From positions 55,400,779-55,464,778 of the forward strand of contig NC_090319.1 in the NCBI RefSeq assembly GCF_040869045.1: a stretch of DNA of 64,000 nucleotides, written 5' to 3'. The translations under genes were made by a program, and so were the position numbers. The stretch comes from Eurosta solidaginis. Taxonomy: Eukaryota > Arthropoda > Insecta > Diptera > Tephritidae. Numbering within the stretch: the stretch's first letter is position 1; each line of letters begins with the position of its first letter. Positions 11,761 through 22,315 of the stretch are shown one piece after another. The notes under the pieces are model-generated. The model was not told where the DNA came from and did no database searches. It saw only the letters and a program-made list of their open reading frames with translations.

Positions 11761-12762
11761 GTGGCGTCAAAGGACTTAGCTTTTAATGAACGCCACCCAA
11801 TCCTCCTCCCATACAACTGCCGGTTATCCCGTCTGACAGTCCTAATGTTTCATCAACAAAGTATGCATGGGGAAAACCAACTCATGTTACGTCTGATACG
11901 CACCCAATACTGGATACCTAACATCAAAACCATGATTAGGGCAACCATTCATAATTGCAAAGTTTGCACTATACACCGAAAGCGTGCTCAGACCCAACTT
12001 ATGGGTATTCTCCCTCGCGAACGCACGACCTTCAGCCGTGCATTCACGAATACGGGAGTCGACTTCGCTGGACCCTTCGACATCAAAAGTTACCGCGGTA
12101 GAGGGTGTCGACTATCCAAAGGTTATGTCTGCCTTTTCGTGTGTTTTTCCACACGAGCGATTCATCTGGAAGCCACTAGTGACCTCAGCACTGCCGCATT
12201 CCTGGCAGCTTTCGACAGTTTTGTTGCTCGGCGAGGATGTCCAAAGAATATCTACTCCGACAACGGAACCAACTTTGTCGGAGCCTCAAAGCTTTCCTGG
12301 CGGACGCTCGCAACCAAACTCTATCCAAGTACAGTCACCAAAACACGACATGGCATTTCATACCACCAGGAGCTCCTCACATGGGCGGGCTATGAGGCAG
12401 GAGTCAAAAGCTTCAAGAACCACTTCAAAAAGATCGCTTTGGATCACAAATTTACCCTTGAAGAGTTCAGCACCCTACTTTGTCGAATCGAGTCCTGTCT
12501 CAATTCTCGACCGTTAAGCCCCTCCTCCAACGAGCCGTCTAACTTGGAGCCACTTACGCCAGGACATTTCCTCGTTGGAGGGCACCTATTAGCACCACCC
12601 GAGATCGACGTCAGCGAGAATCGCGCTTCACTCGTCAATCGATGGGAGAAACTTAAGGCGCTGCATCAGACCTTATACTCAGTTTTCCACCGTTTGCAGC
12701 TCACCGAATTGCAGAAGCGCGTTAAGTGGAAGCATCCACAAATCTCAAATCGGGGGACCTAG
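11761..12762 (+). pseudogene. BEL/Pao (BEL-1) integrase
   Basis: A 333-codon frame: H2C2 zinc region (HQQSMHGENQ... CKVCTIHRK), GVDFAGPF (first catalytic Asp), a second block IYSDNGTNF and a Glu region. Around residues 190-207 the local sequence is out of register with the family while the flanks fit, which implies two compensating indels. The Glu-containing helix (YEAGVKS) is kept but its approach sequence is scrambled. The start given is only the start of the open stretch (GTG); the natural protein is the C-terminal half of Gag-Pol. The frame runs off near 12,745, and the last domain continues in another frame. Confidence 0.87.
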
Positions 12763-12941
12763 TCGTCATTAAGGAGGATAATCTACCTCCCAACGAATGG
12801 AGACTAGGTCGGATAGCCAATCTTCACTATGGCCCCGATAACCGAGTTCGAGTAGTCGAACTGGATACGGCAAGGGGACAAACCACTAGACCAATTACGA
12901 AATTGGTACTCCTTCCCCACGACAAAGAGGATGAAAGGTAA
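12726..12941 (+). pseudogene. BEL-1 integrase C-terminal domain
   Basis: About 65 codons containing SGDLVVIKEDNLPPNEW and GRIANLHYG, the conserved C-terminal (DUF5641-like) domain of BEL/Pao integrases. It ends at TAA near 12,941. It is separated from the integrase core by one frameshift at about 12,735-12,750. Confidence 0.85.
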
Positions 12942-13084
12942 GGGGCCAAATTCCGCCTTACAAAACGCCAAAAACCAAAATTCTATTTCCCCCGACTACC
13001 TAAAATCAGAGGTGATAGCATAGCAAGCCTATTAATGAACCCGCGTCTTCGTGTCTCTCTATCCCTAAGCCTGCGTTTCTCCCG

Positions 13085-13620
13085 AGCCATATATTATAAT
13101 CGACCCCCCGGTCTCGTGATGGTGCGAGTCTACCGGAGGGGAGTCTTAAAACGTACTACGCGATGGCAATGGGGAAAGGGAGCGCGGGACATAAAGACGC
13201 GTTCAACCACGCGCCGTGATGCCCCGCTATCCCTAAGCTAATTATAATCAACCCCCGGTCTCGTGATGGTGCGAGTCTACCGGAGGGCGATCCTACACCT
13301 TCTTTCTTTTATTCTCTACCCCCGGTCTCGTGCCGAGTCTACCGGGGGGAATCCTAAACCTGACTACTGGTGGGCAATGGGGAAAGGGAGCGAGACGCAC
13401 GAAGACGCGGGAGAGCTTACCAAAAGCTCGCAAAAGCAAAAAGCAAATTAGGTTTTTAATAATACTAACCGGGGGCCCCCTGAACAGAACCATCCCCAGT
13501 CACTCGCTCACCCAGAGCGAGGACACCAGAAAATCCCACAATTCACTCGCTCTCCTAGAGCGAGGCCACCAAATCAACCCAAATTCACTCGCTCACCCCG
13601 AGCGAGGATCACAGAACACC
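13085..13620 (+). repeat. Short direct and palindromic repeats in BEL-1 3' region
   Basis: Three copies of CCCCCGGTCTCGTG...CGAGTCTACCGG lie at about 13,104, 13,251 and 13,319. They are followed by three copies of a unit built on ACTCGCTC...GAGCGAGG (about 13,501, 13,545 and 13,588), each able to form a small hairpin. Non-coding. They could be RNA structure or packaging elements, or just a local repeat expansion. Confidence 0.7.
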
Positions 13621-13699
13621 TACGCCCTCGGCCAAAGGCACGAGACTGACAGAATTTTTCAAAATTCATCCCATCACCCAAAATCTTGCAATTACTATT

Positions 13700-14585
13700 A
13701 AAAAGAGAAAAAAGGTAGTTAAAAATGGAAAGCAACAGTTTCCTTCTTAACCATAAATACAATCAAAATAACATTTATGCGCAACTACCCATAGAGGTTG
13801 CACCTAACCCAAATACGTGCCTATTTTCGAAAAGAAGGTATTTTCCTTTGCGGGAAATGCAGGGAAATTAAATTTTGAGTTTTTTCGTGGTGTTCTATTT
13901 TCCTATAATATCCTTATTGTCATTTGCTAAGTTGAATGCGAAAGCACCAAGCAAAAGCGACTGGAATTCTCACTCGATTAGGCATTCATACAGCAATAAT
14001 GATATAATTACGAATTTGTACTTTGTATGGAAGATTGAGTTCGATTGGGGCTTTAATGTAGTGTAGAACACTTGGGTAATTCTTTTATTAAGCTTCTGTG
14101 TGAACTTTGGCATAAAACTCATTATTCAATCAACAAAGATAGCCAGAAAAGATTCAGAAAGCTGAAGTGCAAATGATTCAAAACTTCCAACACCTAAAGT
14201 AACCACCTTAGATGCAAATATGATTCCACCATGTGATTGGAAAACTACACATGTTAAATTTTTTGAACATTACAAGCGTTCATATCTGGCTATCCCTGTT
14301 GTTAAAGTGTATAACTCATTAATTAGTCAACTTTCAAATTTAAGTTCAGTTAATCCAAATTCAAAGTTAATTACCTAAACGCTGAGTGGGCCATAGCTCT
14401 TAAATGAATCGGATTAAGAAATCTGCTAGATAGGGGCTACTCATAATTACAAACGTATTGACAAATTCATAGATAACCTCCGAAATGCCCACCCACTCTT
14501 TCCCGATTTTATTAAATCAATAACCATTTCGAACTTAAGGAAAATAGAGTAAAGTAAATTTATTAAATCAAAGTCAAGCACTCAC
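13700..14585. other. Unassigned DNA inside BEL-1
   Basis: About 880 bp with scattered short frames, none convincing. It begins the part of BEL-1 that does not look like BEL/Pao sequence. Confidence 0.5.
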
Positions 14586-14743
14586 CGAGACAGGTAAAAT
14601 CTGGTTCCTCCAATTACCCCCCTTCGGGATGAGCGCGCCATTTAATAATTTGCTCCTTCTCGGGGGTGGAGAATACGGTAATGTACTACGATCAAGTAAG
14701 TCCACAAGGTATGCCGCGTAGTGGTACGATATCGGTGGTGTCC
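14586..14743 (-). other. Candidate internal exon (minus strand)
   Basis: On the minus strand a T-rich tract and TTTTACAG precede 14,743, and CTCG|GTGAGTGC ends the segment at 14,586. Both are good splice signals. The 158-bp segment is open and reads a peptide with GTPPISYHYAAYLVD and PKGGNWRNQ. I do not recognise the protein. It may be one exon of a captured or underlying host gene; no partner exon was secured. Confidence 0.45.
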
Positions 14744-15059
14744 CTGTAAAACAAAAAAAAAAAGGGAACCACATTCAAGTTTAACACCAAAAAGCTATAG
14801 ATATTTCTCAATCAGACCGTATAATGCAGCGTCCACGATTTGGCGCACAGATAGTCATCGGTGATTCAAGTGGATAAGTCGAACGTTTCCAAATCAATCA
14901 GATGTGTCCCTTCAACAAAGAACACATTGGGAACAGGTTTGGGTATGCCGTGATCGATCTAATTTTTTAACGATTTTAGTGATCTCCAGGCGCAATTTAT
15001 TATAATACTTCGTTGTAGGTTGTTCACAGCAATTTTGTTATAACTCATTTGCCTTTCTT

Positions 15060-15566
15060 CGACTCGGTTTTAGGCCAAGATCAGGTTGAATGCGTGTGGA
15101 ACGTGCAATCTGTACCTCTTGCTTCATTTCAGCAGACTTCAACACTTGCATGTTTTCATCATAATTTTCTGCTCGCTGATTAATACACGCAATCATCGGT
15201 ACCTGCCCTTCACCATCGAAATGATTTTTTAAACATGGGTTGAATCACGATAGGGTATTTTTCTTAGGAGCACTATTAAGAGGTGCCTGTTGACTTTTTC
15301 GCAAATATTCGAACCAAGTACACAATGTCATTAAAGAATCATTAATACTTGAAGCCTCACGTAAACACATCTCTTGAAACCTACGAATACATTGTAACTG
15401 CTCAAACATTTCTGACATCTTCGTGTGGGGTAGCTCACTTCGATATACGGCATTGAGCTGGATAACAAGTCGTCAATATGTAAAGATCCACATGCCTCAA
15501 TGGGGTCAAAGTGGGATTGCCAACTTTGCTCTGGGTTGGTGCTGACAGCATTCGACGTAGTCTCCA
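15060..15566 (-). pseudogene. Unidentified coding remnant (minus strand)
   Basis: Starts with ATG at 15,566 and reads METTSNAVSTNPEQSWQSHF and onward. After a frame change near 15,430 it continues with MSEMFEQLQCIRRFQEM and CTWFEYLRKSQQ, then stops and further frames. The composition looks like a real but decayed protein (helical, Gln/Glu/Arg-rich), not like Pol. I cannot name the family. Confidence 0.4.
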
Positions 15567-15879
15567 TTTAGTTCTTGCCTACACGTTCGATACAGAATGT
15601 CGAGTTATTAATCACTTTTTATGCTTATATTTACCTGTTAGGTAAGCACCAGACTGTCTTATAACATTAATACCGATTGTACTTTCATAAATAGCGTGAT
15701 TGTTTTTCTTTGAATTTGTAAACATGAAACGCTAGAGGTGTGAGGTTCTCGCTAGAACTTCGAAGCTGAGGCGTGATTTGCAGAAGGAGCACATCGCCAG
15801 TGATGGATCCATTTGATGAAAACTTATGCGACATATGATTATGATCATTACGCTAATGAAATGTAGCATCGAAATTAAT

Positions 15880-17270
15880 TTCATGAGTTCTATAGCGACA
15901 ACTATATGGTAGTTCAGCACCGCACCAATGCGTTGGTTGAACATTTCTTTGCGAAGACTTCTGATCTGTTCCCGGAAAATGCAACAGCTGCATCTTTATT
16001 TTGCCAGTTTGTTCGCAACACAAGCAAATAAATTCCGTTCCAGAAGAGATGATATCGAATTGCTTGGAAAGCGATGAGACTCATTTGTGGGATGAAGAGA
16101 AGGCAATTATGATTGAAGCAATACCGCGTTTACTTATCAATAATGGATTAAATCGAATGTGCCGACAGCGCTTGAAAGCACAGCAGAACGTTTACGTGAT
16201 GTAGGTCATCCACGTGCACACGCAATCTTATTTGCTTCACATCAATTTATCGCCTCGCCAATATCGAAGCAAGCCCTCGCTTTAAGTCCGTCTGATTAAG
16301 TTTTTCTTACATGGCTAAGACCTTCAAATCGTTCTGTTGCTGTAGTTCTACAAGGCGCCTCGCATGAGTCTCAACCGGGATGTGTACCATGCAATTGTCG
16401 CTACTTGGGAAAGGTGTGCTGCTGGTGCAAGTTATTGAATATACAAATTTGCAAGTAGGCTACAATATGCACGATACATGATTTATGCTACAGAAGATCA
16501 CATCGCTGCAAATTCAAAGCAACTCAGATGCTTTGAAACCCATTTATGATAGTTTGGAGTCTTTCATTAAACAATCACCGGACTCTCCGAAGCGCTACAA
16601 ACTAAAGGGCGATGAGTTGGATACTTCACCGAAAAGTTTGAATCCAAATGGGAGAATTTTAACTTATGTACTTCTTTCGTACATTTGAGCAGGAAATATT
16701 TGTGTGCAACGAGCTCCTGGATAGCGTTGTAACGGTTGCCAGTAACACAAACTGTGCATTTGATTTAGGAATATCACCTGGTTCAATAACTGCTCCAGCA
16801 ACAGCACGGGAACATAACACCGTCTGGGCCTAAATATGATTCGAATACGCTGTCCATTTGGCGCGAAACATTAGTTTAAAAATGCAATGAAACGAGCGGT
16901 TTTTTTTTTGCAATACACTGCAAACGCAGATAATAGGCGCGTGGACTTTTGATACAGTTCATCGGGGCGTAGACGGATTCGATGGTACCCTACCTGTAGC
17001 ACAAGTTTCCTAGTAATGACACAGACACTCAACAAAGTTATATATTAGAATGGGAGTTAGCACCCATCCCCGACCGCTAAAGAAGCAAACGTCCTCGAGC
17101 AATGGTAGAATTTTGGAAAATTCAACTCTACATCAACCACGTTCTTCGCGCAGAGGCTTTAATTTTCGCTTTAATTGCATTAGGCACTTGGTAGCTCATA
17201 TAAGCCATTTTCAGTGTTTTATACTGGGTTTTCAGAAAAATACATCACGAAGCAATGCGTGATCAAAAAA
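15880..17270 (+). pseudogene. Unidentified multi-frame coding remnant (plus strand)
   Basis: Several plus-strand stretches in shifting frames read like pieces of one or more proteins. Examples are ALVEHFFAKTSDLFPEN (about 15,930), RAHAILFASHQFIASP (about 16,215), LKPIYDSLESFIKQSPDSP (about 16,530) and a hydrophobic stretch around RAEALIFALIALGTW (about 17,150). Numerous stops and frame changes show decay. No LTR-element protein is recognisable. It could be a captured host cDNA or older host DNA; the family is not identified. Confidence 0.4.
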
Positions 17271-17791
17271 TACTTGAATGATCAAAATCTAGCGCCACTA
17301 GCCAGCCTCTAAATACTCAAACCCTTCAAAATCCAATATAGCACTATGCAAATGAAAAGTTATAATGAATAGAATCGAAATTCTTCAAATCATCGTGACC
17401 TGAAAAGAAAAGAAATACAATTTGTTAATGGAATGAAATAAAATTCAACAATGAAAATTAAAATAAAACCTAATCTACGACATACTTACCGCGTGCGTTT
17501 TTCAATGGAAATGTCATACATTTTCACACGTCGCATACCGTTTTGCCAAATTCACCACGACCATCATCGCATATACCTGTTGACATTGGAACGAGAAACG
17601 AAAACAGTTACCACGCTCGCTAACTCGACCCCCAATGGTTCTTCCACAAAGAAAAAAAACACGATCGACATTATTTTTTAAACTTTATTTTTTTTAACCT
17701 AATAACGCAAATCCACTTCATGAAAATAAAAAAAATAAACCAGATCAAGTGCAAACAAAAATGTTAAAATCTCCTCGCACATCTAAATGGC

Positions 17792-18247
17792 CTAATGCAT
17801 CCGAGTTCGGTGCCGGGACAGTGACGCGGACGAAGCATACCGCTTCGGACAATCCCAGCACCGAAACGGAAGTAATCTCATATGCCCATTTAAGTAGGCT
17901 ACCAAACACGAAACGGTAGAGATGGTGCGGGCGCACACACGGCATTGGAACGCACCGTGGGGTGGCCGCTGCCACCACAATATGCCCTCGAGACTCGCGT
18001 AGAACGTCCTGTACCAGGCGTTAGTATTCCCACGCAGGTGAACCACAAGAGGCGTCCGCAGAACTCTGAGGACACTGGGGTTCACGCGCCTCAGCCCTTC
18101 CGCCACCGCCTGTTGCACCAGCTCGTCCGGCGCGTGGCAAATGTAGGAGCCCCTCCGCCGCTCAGGATATAGTACATCCGCCACCACGTGTATGGGCTCC
18201 TCATCCCCAGTCTCCAAACTTACTATGAGTAATTGCATCGGTTCCAT
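17792..18247 (-). CDS. Small C2H2 zinc-finger protein, antisense inside BEL-1
   Basis: Intact 151-codon frame starting MEPMQLL. The N-terminal 95 residues are of unknown fold. The C-terminus has a degenerate finger (FQCRVC..., with Tyr where the first His is expected, then GH) and one complete C2H2 finger (FRCWDC...LSRHRTRMH) ending the protein. The ATG lies directly after a splice acceptor (TTTTTCGTTTAAG), with consensus donors upstream near 18,327 (GACGTAAGTACG) and about 18,388 (GTGGTGAGTACA). AATAAAG on the minus strand near 17,680 could serve polyadenylation. So it looks like a compact spliced gene antisense to BEL-1. A single complete finger suggests nucleic-acid or protein binding; function is unknown. 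It may be cargo of the element or a remnant of host DNA. Confidence 0.6.
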   Translation of the reverse strand: MEPMQLLIVSLETGDEEPIHVVADVLYPERRRGSYICHAPDELVQQAVAEGLRRVNPSVLRVLRTPLVVHLRGNTNAWYRTFYASLEGILWWQRPPHGAFQCRVCARTISTVSCLVAYLNGHMRLLPFRCWDCPKRYASSASLSRHRTRMH

Positions 18248-18289
18248 CTTAAACGAAAAATAAAAAGAAAAAAGGAAAAGAACCATTAG

Positions 18290-18400
18290 GACAAATACTA
18301 AAATACCTTATAATTATCTCGTACTTACGTCGTTCCACGTTGGCTTTTGCTTAGATAGTGACAATGGAGCAGAAGGCATGTACTCACCACAACCTTCCAG
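18290..18400 (-). promoter_or_regulatory. Candidate 5'UTR exon with two splice donors
   Basis: The minus strand shows two close donor consensus sites, GTGAGTAC and GTAAGTACG, ahead of the acceptor at 18,248 that abuts the ATG of the zinc-finger ORF. This suggests alternative 5' exon ends. No transcript evidence is available. Confidence 0.45.
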
Positions 18401-19315
18401 TAACGGGTCCTTAAAATCCCGGTTCCGTGGCTATAGCAAAAGGAATCAGGGCTGCCATAAATCCTTATAAGTATACATCACACATACGTATGTGCGTGTA
18501 CAAACCCATAAAAACCATAATTTTCTATGAGATGGCAACCCACGGCACAACAACGGCAGTCTCATTAGTGCTGTCAGACTAAGGGCGGATACCGAACACT
18601 AAATAGACAAAATCAGTACCGAAAACCGCAAAACATCACAATCGGGAATAACGCGTTTTGCTATTTTTACTCATGTGGGCGTCTCCTGCAGTACCAACCA
18701 GTCATACACAACAAAGGAACTCAAGAAAAGAAAGGAAAACAAAGCAGAAAAAAAACCTTTTCTTGCAAAAAATTTCACATTTTTTTTAACAAAGAAATTT
18801 TTTTTGTTGTTTTATTTTAACCTTTCCGTTTTTTGGGTACTGTTTTCTGGCGGGGGGGCAGGACTTGTTGTTTTTCAACAACAAATATCACAAAAAGTCA
18901 TTATAAGGGCTCGGTGCAAAAACAATCCGAGTCCCGCAAGTAAAGAATCCCGACACGACAAAATCCCGAAATTGGAAAAAGTCAACTGTTTCTACTGGCT
19001 TAGTGTGCTACTGCCCCAGTGACCTAGTTTTTTTTTTTCAAGGGCAAGCAAATACATATATGTATATAAATATATTCGCACGCCACAAACTCACCATAGC
19101 AGCTATCAGCTGACCAATAAGTACACAACAGGGTTGCATGGTACATTTAGCATAATTACATGCTAAGCAATTCGGAAAGGATTCCCGGCCATTTTGCGTA
19201 GCAGACGAACTCTTCATTTAGATTAAGTTTAGTGTGTAAGTTTTATATTAATTTTTCTCGTTTCAGCGGAGGTCATTGGCGGAAAACGATGTTGCGTATC
19301 GCAAGGGGGCCAGCA
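18400..19315. other. Unassigned 3' portion of BEL-1
   Basis: Low-complexity A/T-rich DNA. The purine-rich GCAAGGGGG at 19,302-19,310 lies just before the 3' LTR and may act as polypurine tract, although CCAGCA separates it from the LTR edge. Confidence 0.5.
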
Positions 19316-19816
19316 TGTTTAGGCAGGATGTCTAACTTTTCCGCATCTGATTGCGACCCCCAATGCAACTCTGCAAATCGATACTCGATACTCGACTTAA
19401 TTTACAACCACCCACACCATCACCCTCATGCATGTGCATGCATGTACATGCACGTGTATGTGTGCTTTTTGTCAGCACTCATGCATATGCATGTCGGGGT
19501 TGATGTGCGGGTGCCTTTCCCCTCCAAAACGGAGGATTTTGCGGGTCAACGGTTGTAGCTTGCTATACAACCGGCCTCTTGATTTTCAACCGCCGTACAG
19601 CTCACATCTGCCGCCAGCGATCTCTGCCGTTTTTCGACACTACAGTCAGGTAATATTATAATCAATTTATTTTAATATCTACCAATAAAATCACAGCTAT
19701 TATAACGAGAAATCTCGTCTATCTTGCTTATTTGTCTATTCCATACGCATATTCCCACTGAGATCGACCCCGGTGCGCCCACCTACCTCCAGGATTAGAC
19801 GCACCCCGGCCGAACA
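19316..19816 (+). repeat. BEL-1 3' LTR
   Basis: Direct repeat of 6,605-7,106 with the same TGTTTAGG start and CGAACA end. It is followed by the duplicated target bases TCTGT. Confidence 0.92.
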
Positions 19817-20560
19817 TCTGTTGTGGATATTTGTATTGACGCTCGCACCGATGTGTTTTCGCTGCGCGTAGTTTCACTCGTCCACTGTAGACATATTGGT
19901 GCTGGTACGCCGTTCATGCCGAGCCTTTTGAATGTTGACTCATCGATGAGTGTCACAGACGACCCTTCGTCCAGGAACGCGAACACTTCGATTGTCTTAC
20001 CTGCCGCATGCAGCTTCACTGGCATTATACGAAAGAACTGTCTGCTGTTGTTATCGGCACGATGTGTGCTTACAATGGCCTGGTCGTTTTCTGCCTTAAT
20101 TGCATTTTCATTGCCGCCACTATGCAGAAGTGGATGATGTTTTTGTGTGCAACCGTTCGTACCGCAACCCCTTTTCGAGAAACAGCCTTTGCGGTGAGTC
20201 TTCAAGCAGCGATAACATGCCTTTTCCCTTCTTACCATAGACCACCTTTCATTTACTGGCAAGTCTTTGAATGTTGTGCAAAGCGCAGCGTAGTGATCAG
20301 TAGCATTGCACGCGAAACATTCCGACATATACTGCTTTGACAGACCCTGAGCATGGTTACGCTGTGCGCCGGTTTTTGGTTGTATGTCATTGTTGCTGCT
20401 GTGTGTATTAACTGAGCTTGTTTTGAAACGACGGCAGGTGATACTACGGTTGATGCTGCTTCGGCAATACGATTCGAGTTGGGTCGTTTCGTTCTGAACT
20501 TGTTCAATTGACCGGGTCTCTCAACTGAACAAGTGAACTAGATCTTCGATTTCGGTTCTT
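19817..20560 (-). pseudogene. BEL-2 Gag C-terminus, zinc region and protease
   Basis: The minus-strand frame 20,328-19,795 encodes a Cys/His-rich stretch (CFACNATDHYAALC, CYRCLKTHRKG, CTQKHHPLLH) and the start of a retroviral-type aspartic protease (FLDEGSSVTLID, with DEGS where DSGS or DTGS is common). It stops only because BEL-1 is inserted. The preceding piece (20,560-20,330) carries the end of Gag with a frame change and a stop near 20,525. The protease continues on the far side of BEL-1 at about 6,600. Order and strand match the Gag at 21,115-22,098 and the Pol at 3,964-6,536. Confidence 0.85.
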
Positions 20561-21117
20561 TTTGTTCCTTTAGTTCGTTTTATCTAATGTTATTCTTTCT
20601 CTCTTCTCGTTCGCGAACATTGTAAATTCATACATACATACGCAGAAATTCACAGTGAGCACGAATGTCGATGATGCCACTTACACTAAAGATATGTGTG
20701 GTCATCTTTGTGTGTGGCACTGCTACAACAATATATGTATGGACTTTTTATGAAAAACATGCTTTGTAAGAAACTAATTATTACATTTATTATACTTGAA
20801 AAGTTCATATTTACAAGTTGTGTCTGTACTCTTTCAATTTCCTGGATCTTCCGAAATTTGTAACTTTTTTTGAAGTTAATTATTCATATATATATTAACT
20901 TATTTATTCATTACTCACTGAAATATACCTACACAAAGCATTGCTGCATACACACCTCCATCTATACTTGTTGGCTTATTTCGCGGGTGCGAGCAGCAGT
21001 GATCAAATTTGCTTGAAAAAAAAAAAGAACAGATGAACAAAAAGACCAACTTGTTCGTTCATCAGAAAAAGAACGAAAGATTCGAATCTCTGAAATGAAC
21101 GAAAGAGCACAACTCTA
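20560..21117. mobile_element. Unclassified AT-rich insert in BEL-2 gag
   Basis: About 560 bp of non-coding AT-rich DNA interrupts Gag: the frame on the right (ending EWLYRI) and on the left (EDLVHLF) would be contiguous without it. Both ends carry GTTCTTTTT/AAAGAAC-like sequence, but I could not establish clean terminal inverted repeats or a target duplication. The class is unknown. Confidence 0.55.
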
Positions 21118-22098
21118 AATACGATAAAGCCATTCGCTAAATTGTTGTATGTGTGGTGCACCGTCACGCGGGTGCATTGCCCAAGCCAGCTTGTGATGAT
21201 TAGGTAATTTGTCAACAAGTTCTTTCACCAGCATCGGATTGTTGAGGTGTTCGTTCAGCTTACAAGTTTGCATTGTCGCACATATATTACGGACAACTAG
21301 TGCAAACTCTATGAGTGCCTCAAGTTTGTCTTTTGGAGGAGCTATTTTCCTTGCTTTAGCGATGACTCGTTCCAAAATGTATTCTGGTCTACCGAAAAAC
21401 ATCTTTAGTGTGCTGAGAACATCGGGTACCATAGTTGGAAGGAGCAACTTGTCCTTCACCAACTCGCGTGCTTTACCTTTTAGGCAACGCTGCAAACGCA
21501 GCATATTTTCTACGTTCGAAAACCCTGCTATGGACGTACTGTGCTCATAGGTGCTGATGAACATCGGCCACTCTTCTGGGTCGCCGCTAAAGGTAGGCAA
21601 CTCTTTCGGTATGGTCTGCCTGGCTGCTACTTGCGAGGGTGATGGGGTATTGGTGGCAACAAATGGTAAAGTTGTAGCGGTTGTGCAACTAATATTCATT
21701 TGAGCAAGTAACTGATACTTTTGCTCTATGAAACGTTCTTCTGTAGCGCGTTTCTCTTCGAGCATAGCTAACATAAGTTGTTGTTGACGACTGCCTTCAT
21801 TGGATTGACGTTGCGACTGGACACACTCACCAACTTCAAATCCGTTGACCTTGGGTTGAGCGGGTTGCGTTTGCTGTTGTGACGAACTAGAAGAATTTGT
21901 GTCTTGCGTTGCATTTGTATGCCCTGGTCCCGTATTGTTATTTTCAGTACAGGAAGCGCAACTCCAATCACGCTGCTCAACACTTTCAACCACTCCAGCG
22001 CATTCGAAGTGAAACCATTCTTCACATTCGTCACACTGCACCCAGTTTTCCCCTGCAGATTTGTCCTCCTTTTTTCCGCATACCTTACAAATACACAT
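21115..22098 (-). pseudogene. BEL-2 Gag with N-terminal PHD finger
   Basis: A 327-codon frame. Residues 4-50 form a complete PHD zinc finger: Cys at 4, 7, 22, 25, His 30, Cys 33, 47, 50 (C4HC3), with W19 and the WFH core. A Gln/Ser-rich linker (about 60-150) follows, then a DUF1759-type BEL Gag core (FSGDPEEWPMFISTYEHS, about 170-310). The Gag frame then enters the insert at 20,560-21,117. A PHD finger in a retroelement Gag suggests recognition of histone tails, which could influence nuclear retention or integration site; that role is inference. The natural Gag is longer, so this is a truncated copy, although the PHD and core are undamaged. Confidence 0.9.
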
Positions 22099-22315
22099 GT
22101 TTGCACGAGGTAACAGTGTGAACTAGGAAAAAACTCGAGTACAATTTGTTGATTTTGGAATTGATGCCGCTGATTTCGCTGGATAAATACTTGCGAACGC
22201 TTTAGCCACTGTCGCCGGTTTATGCAAGAGCCTTTATTGGCACGTGCAAGTGCTGAACAATGATCGCGATTCCAAGTAATTAATCAAAGCAAAACACTAA
22301 AAATTTTTAAAGATT

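Larger units (their letters stand above)
6605..19816 (+). mobile_element. BEL-1: BEL/Pao LTR retrotransposon with extra internal DNA
   Basis: Bounded by direct LTRs 6,605-7,106 and 19,316-19,816, each TGTTTAGG...CGAACA. The element is inserted in BEL-2; the five bases TCTGT precede the left LTR and follow the right LTR, a typical BEL/Pao target duplication. The gag-pol body is at 8,042-12,941. The remaining internal DNA (12,942-19,315) is far longer than a usual BEL 3' region and carries coding-like remnants unrelated to Pol. By eye the LTRs differ at about ten positions in 500, so insertion is not very recent. Confidence 0.9.

Noticed and set aside
13500..13620. Regularly spaced short repeats as a CRISPR array
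   Set aside because: Eukaryotic context, only three diverged units, no constant repeat or cas genes; they are hairpin-type repeats of an LTR element.
12942..19315. An envelope gene in the BEL-1 3' region
   Set aside because: No signal peptide, furin-like site or transmembrane anchor in a plus-strand frame; the remnants are on both strands and in decayed frames.
20560..21117. Calling the gag insert a hAT MITE
   Set aside because: The ends have only weak inverted similarity and I could not find an 8-bp duplication.
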